A stretch of DNA of 64,000 bases from Halothiobacillus diazotrophicus (GTDB lineage Bacteria > Pseudomonadota > Gammaproteobacteria > Halothiobacillales > Halothiobacillaceae), in contig NZ_CP016027.1 of NCBI RefSeq assembly GCF_001663815.1, positions 2,057,001 to 2,121,000 on the forward strand, given 5' to 3'. Under the pieces are notes generated by a model, which was given only the letters and a program-made list of their open reading frames with translations, was not told the DNA's origin and searched no databases. Made by a program: the position numbers and the translations under genes. Positions 57,059-64,000 of the stretch are shown here, piece by piece; positions within the stretch are counted from its first letter, which is position 1; every line of letters starts with the position of its first letter.

Positions 57059-58450
57059 CTACTTGATCAGCGCCATTTCGGTGCGATTGCGACCATTGGA
57101 TTTGGCCCGATATAAGGCCTCGTCGGCACGCATGATCGCCGTTTCGCTCGTTTCCTGGGGTTGTACTTCGGCCACGCCACAGGAGAGCGTGATCTTCAGG
57201 GGGGTTTCCTTGAAGCGGAAGGCAGTGCCGGCCAGCGTCTCGCGAATTCGTTCAAGAATCACGAATGCCTGTTGCAGGTTTGCCCGGGGCAGAATCATCA
57301 CGAATTCTTCGCCGCCGTATCGGGCCACCATGTCGACGTCACGGATCAGCTTGTGCAGCGTCTTGCCGACCACGTGCAGCGCCTTGTCCCCTGCCTGATG
57401 CCCGAAGGTATCGTTGACGCTCTTGAAATGATCGATATCCCAGATGGCGAAACACAGCGGGGTGCTTTCGCGTTTCATGCGCGCCATTTCCAGTTCGACA
57501 CGCTCGTCGAGGGCGAGCCGGTTCGGTAGACCGGTCAGGGGGTCGCGCAGCATCTTCTGCTCGCTGGCGATCAGTTGCTCGTGCAAGAAGCTGCGCGTGC
57601 TTTCCAGTTTGGTGATCTGCTCACGCATGTGCTGATTCTCGAGTTCCAGTTCATCGAGTCGCTTTTCTTCCGTTTGCCGGAAGGACTGTATGTAGTCGCC
57701 GATGCGCAGGATGCGTTCGCGAACCTCTTTCTTCAATTCGTCGAGATCAGTGGCCGATGCCACGGTCTGTCCGATGTGCGTGACCTGTTCCGTCACCGCC
57801 TCGTCGAGGGCACGCTGCGAGTCCCTTTGCGTCTGGATGTCGGTGAGGTGCGCGAAGGTATGTTGATCGATTTCCGAGAGGGACTCCGTCAACTGCTGGA
57901 GAAACTGCGCCAACTCCGTCTTCTCATGTTCCAGCGCGCGGCGCATATCGTTGATGAGGGATGCGGCACGATCGATCAGAACGGAGTTGAGCGTGCGATC
58001 CTTGGGATCCTGAATGATTCTAAGTAGCTTGGCGCGCCGCCCATCAAGCTGCTCGGTAAACGCGATACGCTCGAGTAGGATCGGCAGAAAGTCTCGGACG
58101 TCGATCTGTGCGGCATTCTCCTCCGGCGTGAGCGTCTCGCTGCGGGGCGGGGTGAGATTGTTGGCCTCGATGGCACGGATTTCCTCGGCCAGGCGCTCGA
58201 TGCTCGGCTGAAGGCGGTCCAGCGCGAGCGGGCCGTCTTCCGACTGGCGGAGCGTTTCGCGAAGTTTCTGGCTATCCGCGGCAAGTTCCGGATAGGCCTT
58301 GTCGACGGCGAACAGAACCCGGCTGATCAGTGTCCGCAGCAGCGACTGGTGTCGCTGCTCGTTGTTTTCCAGCGTGCTGATTTCACCCAGTAGTTGCTCA
58401 TAACGTTCGCGATAGTCGATTTTCGGGGCTTCTTTCGGGGTCTCGCTCAT
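57059..58450 (-). CDS. Diguanylate cyclase with coiled-coil N-terminus
   Basis: The 463-residue cytoplasmic protein has a long charged helical N-terminus with coiled coil at about 240-295 (EEKRLDELELENQHMREQIT) and a GGDEF domain (LRDPLTGLPNRLALDERVEL to the end). The active site is GGEEF at 379-383 and the RxxD product-inhibition site (RDVD, 370-373) is intact. FAIWDIDHFKSVNDTFGHQAGD supplies the metal ligands. It should make c-di-GMP. The N-terminal region resembles that of cytosolic DgcA-type cyclases. It is followed in reading order by nothing, converging with hemY; the EEP gene lies 16 bases upstream. Confidence 0.94.
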   Translation of the reverse strand: MSETPKEAPKIDYRERYEQLLGEISTLENNEQRHQSLLRTLISRVLFAVDKAYPELAADSQKLRETLRQSEDGPLALDRLQPSIERLAEEIRAIEANNLTPPRSETLTPEENAAQIDVRDFLPILLERIAFTEQLDGRRAKLLRIIQDPKDRTLNSVLIDRAASLINDMRRALEHEKTELAQFLQQLTESLSEIDQHTFAHLTDIQTQRDSQRALDEAVTEQVTHIGQTVASATDLDELKKEVRERILRIGDYIQSFRQTEEKRLDELELENQHMREQITKLESTRSFLHEQLIASEQKMLRDPLTGLPNRLALDERVELEMARMKRESTPLCFAIWDIDHFKSVNDTFGHQAGDKALHVVGKTLHKLIRDVDMVARYGGEEFVMILPRANLQQAFVILERIRETLAGTAFRFKETPLKITLSCGVAEVQPQETSETAIMRADEALYRAKSNGRNRTEMALIK

Positions 58451-58466
58451 TCGCCGCTCCTTGGGA

Positions 58467-59309
58467 TCATGATGCGTTCGCTTGGAGATGGGGGCTGTCC
58501 GGAGGGGTCAAGGCAATTTGCATGGCCAACGGCGCGTGATCCGATACACCGAAACGCAACGCCTCGACCGATTCGATCACGATTTCCGGGCTGACGAGAA
58601 TGTGATCGATGGCGCGATTGGGGCGCCAATTCGGATAGGTGTCTGGCGAATCCGCCGGCAGCTTTAGGTTCGCCTGATTGCACAACTTTTGCAAGTCGGC
58701 GTTGTCCGGCGTGCAGTTGAAGTCTGCCATGACGATCTTGGGGCCGGGGTGTTCGGCACACAACTCGATCAACCGAGTCAATTGCTGTCGCCGTGCGCGC
58801 TGGCTCAGGGACAGATGACTCACGATGATGCGCAGGGATTGCCCTTGCCAGGCGAAATCCGCCAGAAGGACGCCGCGCCCCGGGATTCGGCCCGGCAAGG
58901 GGTGTTTTTCGATATTCAGGGGCTGCGTGCGGGCCAGAAGACCGAGGGCATGCTGGCCCCAGTGGCCGAGATCTCGGTTGAGGCGACTGGACCAGTGGGG
59001 CAGGCCAGAGCGAAGGGAAAGATATTCGGTCTGATTGAGAAAATGACTGCGCAGGGAGCCGTCATCGGTTTCCTGGAGCCCCACGATATCGAATTGCCGA
59101 AGGAGTCCTGCAATGTGATCGAGATTGCGGATGCGGTCGGCGCTCGGCAGCACGTGTTTCCAGCCATGGAAGACGTAATCACGATATTGGCTCGTCGCGA
59201 TACCGGCCTGGATGTTGTAGGAGAGCAGTCTCAGGGACGGTGCGTCCTCTGCCAATGGGGCCGGTACGGGGTTGAACACGATGGGATGGGTGCGCTGCGT
59301 GCTGGCCAT
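58467..59309 (-). CDS. Endonuclease/exonuclease/phosphatase family protein
   Basis: The 280-residue protein has the EEP fold: LRLLSYNIQAGIATSQYRDY, FDIVGLQETDDGSLRS with the catalytic Glu, RIIVSHLSLSQRARRQQL, IVMADFNCTPDN, RAIDHILVSPEI and FGVSDHAPLAMQI. It belongs to the group of small bacterial EEP proteins whose substrates are not established (phosphodiesters, lipids or nucleic acids). No signal peptide is visible. It lies 50 bases after dsbA and 16 bases before the diguanylate cyclase, so these three may form a unit. Confidence 0.9.
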   Translation of the reverse strand: MASTQRTHPIVFNPVPAPLAEDAPSLRLLSYNIQAGIATSQYRDYVFHGWKHVLPSADRIRNLDHIAGLLRQFDIVGLQETDDGSLRSHFLNQTEYLSLRSGLPHWSSRLNRDLGHWGQHALGLLARTQPLNIEKHPLPGRIPGRGVLLADFAWQGQSLRIIVSHLSLSQRARRQQLTRLIELCAEHPGPKIVMADFNCTPDNADLQKLCNQANLKLPADSPDTYPNWRPNRAIDHILVSPEIVIESVEALRFGVSDHAPLAMQIALTPPDSPHLQANAS

Positions 59310-59359
59310 GGGATGGTCGTTGTCCGTACCTCGCGGCCGGGGCTGAGCCCGGCCAGGTA

Positions 59360-60046
59360 TTACTTCGATGCGGATGTCCGCTTTTCGGCCGTGATCTTGT
59401 CGATCAGTGCCCGAACCACCGGGAGCATGGCTTCATTGCTGCCCACCATGTCGCCGGTGACCAGGTATTTGCCGTCGACGAGCATGGCGGGGACGCCGGT
59501 GACACCAGCTTCCTGCCCGACGACCTCGGCTTGGCGAACGGCATTATCCACGCCGAAGGAGTCGTACATCTGCAGGAACTTGTCCCGGTTGACGCCGAGA
59601 TCCGCGTACATGTCGGCAATCTGCTCCTTGTTGACCGGCCGCATGCGCTTGACGTGAATGTCGTCGAAGATCGCCCGGTGGGTTTGTGGCAACACGCCCA
59701 TGAACTTCGCGGCGAAGAACGCCTTCGTCAGCGGTATCCAGTTCGGGGAGAGCGGCAGCGCATAGGGTTCGAAATCGACGTTGGCGGGCAGCGTCTTGCG
59801 CCAGGCTTCAATCTTCGGTTCCAGATGGAAGCAGTGCGGGCAGCCGTACCAGAAGAATTCCTGCACGAGGATCTTGCCGTCGGCAGGTGGTTTGACGTCG
59901 GTGATGACGACCCGGTAATTGCCGTTTTCCTTGAGCGTGACCGCCGGTGCATTTTCCGCGGTGGCTACGGGGACACTCAGTATCGACAGGCACAGCAGGC
60001 CAAGACTCACCCAGGCACGGGTCCAGGGGATAACACGTCGCGACAT
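59360..60046 (-). CDS. dsbA: Thiol:disulfide interchange protein DsbA
   Basis: DsbA introduces disulfide bonds in periplasmic proteins. The 228-residue precursor has a signal peptide (LLCLSILSVPVATA, cleavage about residue 30), then the thioredoxin-like fold with active-site CPHC at 69-72 in VQEFFWYGCPHCFHLEP. The inserted helical domain follows, with cis-Pro in VTGVPAMLVDGKYLVTG. It supports cytochrome c maturation, whose genes (ccsA, resB) lie just upstream, although an intrinsic terminator separates them. Confidence 0.95.
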   Translation of the reverse strand: MSRRVIPWTRAWVSLGLLCLSILSVPVATAENAPAVTLKENGNYRVVITDVKPPADGKILVQEFFWYGCPHCFHLEPKIEAWRKTLPANVDFEPYALPLSPNWIPLTKAFFAAKFMGVLPQTHRAIFDDIHVKRMRPVNKEQIADMYADLGVNRDKFLQMYDSFGVDNAVRQAEVVGQEAGVTGVPAMLVDGKYLVTGDMVGSNEAMLPVVRALIDKITAEKRTSASK

Positions 60047-60155
60047 AAAAACTCCTGTTGAAACATTCGGGTGCGGGACCCGTTCCGGTATGGGGGACGA
60101 ATTGAAATTGTACGATATAGACCGGGCATTTGAACGGACGTTCGGCTTCAGGGCG

Positions 60156-60180
60156 AAAAAAACCCCGCAGAGATGCGGGG
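60156..60180 (-). terminator. Intrinsic terminator after ccsA
   Basis: On the minus strand CCCCGCA (complement of 60174-60180) and TGCGGGG (complement of 60163-60169) form a 7-bp stem with a four-base loop, followed by seven T residues (complement of 60156-60162). It closes the resB-ccsA transcript before dsbA. Confidence 0.88.
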
Positions 60181-60221
60181 CTATCGTGACCGGGTGGCGC
60201 CGGTGAAGGCGCCTGCGTCCG

Positions 60222-61439
60222 TTACAGTTTGCCGTAAGAGTGCAGCCCGGACAGGAACATGTTCACGCCCAGGAACGCGAAGGTGGTGACCAGCAGTCCG
60301 CCGACGGCCCACCAGGCCATCGCGGCACCGCGCCAACCCTTGCTCAGGCGCAGGTGCAGCCAGGCAGCATAGTTCAACCAGACGATCAGTGCCCAGGTCT
60401 CCTTGGGATCCCAGCTCCAGTAGCCGCCCCAGGCCTCGGCCGCCCACATGGCGCCCAGAATCGTGGCGATGGTGAAGAAGGCGAAGCCCAGCGCGATGGA
60501 CTTGTACATGATGTCGTCCATCACGCTCAGGGACGGCAGCCGGTCGTTCGGGCCGTCGCCACCCATTTTTTCCTTGATCAGGTAGGCCACGCCCACCATG
60601 GCGGAGATGGCGAAGCTGCCGTAGCCGATGAAGTTGGCCGGGACGTGAATCTTCATCCACCAGCTCTTCAGGGCCGGTACCAGCGGTTCGATGGTGTTGG
60701 CTTCCTGCGATACCTGATACCACATGAGGAAGGCCAGGGCGGCGGTGACGACCGTCATGACGAAGCCGCCGAGCGCACGGGTCTTGTAGCGGCGCTCGTA
60801 GTACAGGTACAGGATCGACGTGAAGACGCTGAATACCACGAAGACTTCGTAGAGGTTGCTGACCGGGATGTGACCGTAGTCGAAGTTGATCAGATAGGAC
60901 TCGCGCCACCGGGCGAAGAAGCCGATGAAGGCCATGGCGACCCCGCTCCAGACCAGGCCGCTCGCCACCTTCTGGGTGAATTCCGACCGACGCCAGAGAC
61001 CGAAATAATAGGCGGGCATGGCGAGCGCGAACAGCACGACCATCCACATGGTGGCGGCCGGGCTGGCGAAGAAGAACCGCAGGAAGAAGTGACCTTCCTG
61101 GATTTCATGCAACTTGACGCGGCCTACGGCTGCGCCGCCCGGTGCATAGAGCCCGTACTGGTAGAGCGTGAACAGGGAGAAGACGGCAACCACGCCCACC
61201 AGCCAGCGGGTCGCCGGCCAGATCCAACCCAGAAAGCTGAGGGCGATGGCCGAGCCGAACAGCATTCCGATCTGGGGGCCCCAGAGATAGGTGCGATAGT
61301 GGTAATACGCGAAGACGGCGGCGGCCAGCATGACCAGGGTGTAGACGATATCGATGGCCCCGATACGACGATTGGGTTCGAACCTCGGCTTCAGGGATGC
61401 ATCGAGCATCGGCATCATGTGTTCTTTAGGCACAGACAT
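60222..61439 (-). CDS. ccsA: Cytochrome c biogenesis protein CcsA/CcsB (System II heme handling)
   Basis: The 405-residue polytopic protein is the CcsA-type component of System II. It has about eight membrane segments and the heme-presenting WWD motif WGGYWSWDPKETWALIVWLNY, flanked by His-containing segments (LRLSKGWRG, HVPANFIGYGSFAISA). It forms the cytochrome c synthase with ResB, encoded just upstream (63665-61548). The gene name is given as ccsA or ccsB in different organisms. A terminator follows directly. Confidence 0.93.
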   Translation of the reverse strand: MSVPKEHMMPMLDASLKPRFEPNRRIGAIDIVYTLVMLAAAVFAYYHYRTYLWGPQIGMLFGSAIALSFLGWIWPATRWLVGVVAVFSLFTLYQYGLYAPGGAAVGRVKLHEIQEGHFFLRFFFASPAATMWMVVLFALAMPAYYFGLWRRSEFTQKVASGLVWSGVAMAFIGFFARWRESYLINFDYGHIPVSNLYEVFVVFSVFTSILYLYYERRYKTRALGGFVMTVVTAALAFLMWYQVSQEANTIEPLVPALKSWWMKIHVPANFIGYGSFAISAMVGVAYLIKEKMGGDGPNDRLPSLSVMDDIMYKSIALGFAFFTIATILGAMWAAEAWGGYWSWDPKETWALIVWLNYAAWLHLRLSKGWRGAAMAWWAVGGLLVTTFAFLGVNMFLSGLHSYGKL

Positions 61440-61547
61440 GGTTGGTTACTCCTAAAATCTGAAACGGTACGGTCGGCGGGGCCGATCACGGGGAGGGGGA
61501 ACGGTGGGCGATCCTGCCCCGGCTTCCCCGCACGAGTGCCTGTTGAA

Positions 61548-63665
61548 TCAGGCTTGGTCTGATTTGTCGTCGGTCTTGGTTTTGGACTCTGTCACAGTCA
61601 TAAGTTCAGTGCAAAATTCCGAGAAATCCTTGTCAAAATCAAGGTTTTTGCGGATGTCCGATCCGGCGGCCAGCAGGCGCGCCCCGGAGCCGTCCGGCTT
61701 GATCAGGATCCACTGACGCCGGTAATGGATGTAGAACAGCATGAAAATGCCGAGCACGAGCATGATGGCACCGAGATAGACGAACAGGGTGCCGGGTGCG
61801 CGCGAGATTTCCAGACCGGTCGACTGGATCTGCTGGAAGCTCGTCGGCTGGATGAAAATCGGTGCGCCATAGGCCGGGAGGGCGGAGATGGCGTCCATGG
61901 CATCGTCGAAGAACTTGGCATCCTTGTCGGTGAATTCCTTTTTGTCGCCCTGCTGCTGCAAGGTGTCGAGATAAGCGCGTTCCAGCACCGAGCGAACGAC
62001 GCTGACCGAGGCCTGTTCCGCCTGTTTCGTCGCTTCGGGCGACAGCTTGCGCTTGGCGAGGGATTCGTCGATCTGCTGTTTCATCGCGCCGAAGCCCTGG
62101 GTCACGAACAGATGAACCAGTTGGGCGATGGAGGCGCTGGCCGATTGCGTCAGCGCGGTATGGGTGGCGTCGTCCTTGCCGGCGGCCTGACTGACCTCGC
62201 CGATGAGCTGGGCGGCAATCCGCTGGACCTGCTCGGGGTCGGACAGGGTGCCGAGGAAGGCCATGAAGGTCTTGATCGAGCCCTTGCTGTCTGCGGGGAT
62301 GTACAGGTACTGCTGCTGGGCGCCGATTTCCCGCTTGACGCCGCTGAGGAAGTACTCGTGGCCCTTGAAGTCGATGGGCAGGAAGTAGTTCTGGTATTCG
62401 ATGGCTTCACCCGCCGCGTTGCGGAGCTTGAAGGTGATCGACGGGCCGAAGTTCTTCTGATGGACGACCCCGTTGGGGCCGATTTCCGGGTTGATGTTGT
62501 ACATCCGGAAGTCGGTGAATTCGAGCTGATACTTCTTGCCGTCGAAGTCGAAAGGTTTCTTCTGGAACACCGCGGAGTCGATCGGCTGTGCCACCCCGGC
62601 CTTGCCGGACAACTGCCAGGCATCCATCTTGAGCTTGGTGCCGCCATCGCCGAAGCTGGACTGGAAAATGTTGTAGCCCATGAAATGAACGGGGTGGTTG
62701 ACCTCGATCGTTTCGGTGATTTCCTTGCCGGTCTTCTTGTCGGTCAGGGTGACGTTCGACTTGTAGGATTTCGGCATCCCGGTGTCGTAATGCTCGATCT
62801 GGAACTTGTTCACGAAGATCTTGAACGGCAGTTGCTGGACGACATAGCCGTCCTTGAGGCCGATGAAGGCGACGTCGCCCCATTTGCCTTCCGGAATGTT
62901 CACGTTGCCGCGGAAGGCCTGCAGTCCGCCGACGGGGATCTGACTGTCGGCGGGAACCTGGCTGACCGGGATGTCCGCCGTCTCGACCTTGACCATCCCC
63001 AGGGCATTCATCAGTTTCAGTTGCATCTTGCTGTCGAGCAGGCCGCCCAGCAGGATCACGACGATGCCCACGTGGGTCAGGATGTAGCCGATGCGATTCA
63101 TGCCGCCCTTGCGGCCGGAAATCAGGATTTCATCCGGCTGTTGGCGGACCCGGCTCTTGAAACCCCAGCGTTGGAGGAGGTTCTGGGCCGGTTCGATCAA
63201 CTGCTCGGGGGGCGTGGCGCTGTGCATTTCCGCGCGGTGGGCAAAGCCCCGCAGGGACTTTTCCTGAGCGTTCAGGCGGAAATTGCGGACGTCCCGAATG
63301 AAGGACGGGGCGTTGCGCGCCACGCAGGAAGAGGTGGACGCGACGAGAAACAGGAGGATCGACACGAACCAGGTGGCCGAGTAGACATCGTACAGGGACA
63401 GATTCTTGAATACGGCGAACCAGAAAGGCCCGAACTGATCCAGATAGTTGGTGAAGGATTCGTTCTGTTTCAGCACCGTGCCGATGACGGACGCGATGGC
63501 CAGGATGACCAGCAGCGTGATCGCCAGGTTCATCGAGGTCAGCCATGCGAGGACGCGCTTGGTGAGGCTCGGTTGCCGTGCGTGGGCCGATGCCGGGCGT
63601 TCGGCCCGATTGACGTCGTCGGTCATCGGCGTTTGTTGACCGGTGGAAATCATGGGATCGGACAT
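61548..63665 (-). CDS. Cytochrome c biogenesis protein ResB/Ccs1
   Basis: The 705-residue protein is the ResB partner of CcsA. It has N-terminal membrane segments (VLAWLTSMNLAITLLVILAIASVIGTVL, YSATWFVSILLFLVASTSSC, RIGYILTHVGIVVILLGGLLD), a large periplasmic domain (about 210-640) and a final membrane helix (LFVYLGAIMLVLGIFMLFYI). The first segments match the ResB core. Together with CcsA it delivers heme to apocytochromes. It has a long hydrophilic N-terminal tail. A cytochrome c gene lies upstream on the same strand. Confidence 0.92.
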   Translation of the reverse strand: MSDPMISTGQQTPMTDDVNRAERPASAHARQPSLTKRVLAWLTSMNLAITLLVILAIASVIGTVLKQNESFTNYLDQFGPFWFAVFKNLSLYDVYSATWFVSILLFLVASTSSCVARNAPSFIRDVRNFRLNAQEKSLRGFAHRAEMHSATPPEQLIEPAQNLLQRWGFKSRVRQQPDEILISGRKGGMNRIGYILTHVGIVVILLGGLLDSKMQLKLMNALGMVKVETADIPVSQVPADSQIPVGGLQAFRGNVNIPEGKWGDVAFIGLKDGYVVQQLPFKIFVNKFQIEHYDTGMPKSYKSNVTLTDKKTGKEITETIEVNHPVHFMGYNIFQSSFGDGGTKLKMDAWQLSGKAGVAQPIDSAVFQKKPFDFDGKKYQLEFTDFRMYNINPEIGPNGVVHQKNFGPSITFKLRNAAGEAIEYQNYFLPIDFKGHEYFLSGVKREIGAQQQYLYIPADSKGSIKTFMAFLGTLSDPEQVQRIAAQLIGEVSQAAGKDDATHTALTQSASASIAQLVHLFVTQGFGAMKQQIDESLAKRKLSPEATKQAEQASVSVVRSVLERAYLDTLQQQGDKKEFTDKDAKFFDDAMDAISALPAYGAPIFIQPTSFQQIQSTGLEISRAPGTLFVYLGAIMLVLGIFMLFYIHYRRQWILIKPDGSGARLLAAGSDIRKNLDFDKDFSEFCTELMTVTESKTKTDDKSDQA

Positions 63666-63821
63666 GCGTGCTGCCTATGGTCGTGATCGGAATGAATGGA
63701 GTCGGGAGGCTGTTGGAGCGGGTTGGGGGGCGCAAGTTCCCCGAGTCGTGATTGTGTCGTTCCGTTGACCCGGGTTGGCGGGTCGCCCTGGCGACGCGGG
63801 CGATCCAATCCGATTCGGCGG

Positions 63822-64000
63822 TCAGTGGAAGGTGGCGATATGCTGCGCGACATCCTTCATGTCGTCGTCGGTCAGTTTGCTCGCGATGCTGACCATGATG
63901 CTGGCATGTTCGGTCTTGCGCTGGTCGTTGCGGTACGCCATCAGCGATTCGATGACGTACTGCGGCGTCAGGCCGCGCAAGGCGGGGAAACCCGCGGGCT
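63822..64000 (-). CDS. Class I c-type cytochrome (C-terminal part, runs off the window)
   Basis: The stop codon is at 63822-63824 and the gene continues beyond base 64000. The visible tail reads PAGFPALRGLTPQYVIESL, then MAYRNDQRKTEHASIMVSIA and SKLTDDDMKDVAQHIATFH. This is the distal half of a cytochrome c domain of the c553/c4 type, with the axial Met in SIMVSIA and the final helix DDDMKDVAQHIATF. The heme-binding CxxCH motif must lie outside. It lies 156 bases upstream of resB. Confidence 0.85.
   Translation of the reverse strand, partial: PAGFPALRGLTPQYVIESLMAYRNDQRKTEHASIMVSIASKLTDDDMKDVAQHIATFH

Overview
The window is a stretch of a GC-rich (about 60% by eye) gammaproteobacterial chromosome. 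The left end carries the classic replication-origin-proximal block: yidC, yidD, rnpA and rpmH leftward, then dnaA, dnaN, recF and gyrB rightward. Nearly every base pair is coding, most genes are housekeeping, and no insertion sequence, prophage, tRNA, rRNA or CRISPR array was seen. System II cytochrome c maturation (ResB/CcsA), a secreted DsrE-family protein, a SoxW-like thioredoxin and a c-type cytochrome would suit a respiratory, possibly sulfur-oxidising lineage such as Halothiobacillaceae/Chromatiales. That placement is an inference with low certainty.

Layout. 1-7.8 kb: membrane insertion, RNase P, L34 and the dnaA-dnaN-recF-gyrB operon; the rpmH-dnaA gap holds a strong rpmH promoter, a perfect 11-bp inverted repeat and three GGTTAC words, but no canonical DnaA box. 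7.8-10.2 kb: LemA with a GIDE-domain membrane protein carrying an EF-hand, and an exonuclease III homologue. 10.2-14.1 kb: glnE, a small unknown, and a secreted DsrE protein with its own terminator. 14.4-22 kb: a PrpA-like phosphatase, rmuC, purH, a beta-hydroxyacid-dehydrogenase-like protein, and the nucleotide-pool pair dgt-yfbR. 21.8-23 kb: two overlapping membrane genes resembling only the membrane domains of transhydrogenase. 23-30.3 kb: trxB, hemH, a CinA-N domain protein, a HAD phosphatase, DegP, xthA and a TerC protein. 30.5-34.9 kb: slyB, dedA, gmk, rpoZ and spoT. 35-41.6 kb: a DUF481 outer-membrane protein, signalling proteins (HDOD, GGDEF-EAL), BolA, an unusual PfkB sugar kinase-Rieske fusion and a phosphodiesterase. 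42-49.8 kb: rlmJ, the algZR two-component pair divergent from argH, pdxH, ung and radC. 49.8-51.8 kb: an HvfABC-type RiPP cluster (precursor peptide, DUF692/MNIO enzyme, partner protein). 52.7-57 kb: hemC-hemD-hemX-hemY. 57-64 kb: a diguanylate cyclase, an EEP hydrolase, dsbA, ccsA, resB and the end of a cytochrome c.

How the parts fit. Heme synthesis (hemC, hemD, hemX, hemY, hemH), DsbA, CcsA/ResB and the cytochrome form a coherent cytochrome c supply line. Dgt, YfbR, PurH, Gmk and Ung manage nucleotide pools and uracil repair. SpoT, the GGDEF/EAL proteins and AlgZR provide nucleotide and phosphorelay signalling. The least ordinary items are the HvfABC-like RiPP operon, whose precursor has an ACGGN-type core instead of the usual EGKCG repeats; the PfkB-Rieske fusion; and the stand-alone transhydrogenase-like membrane domains.
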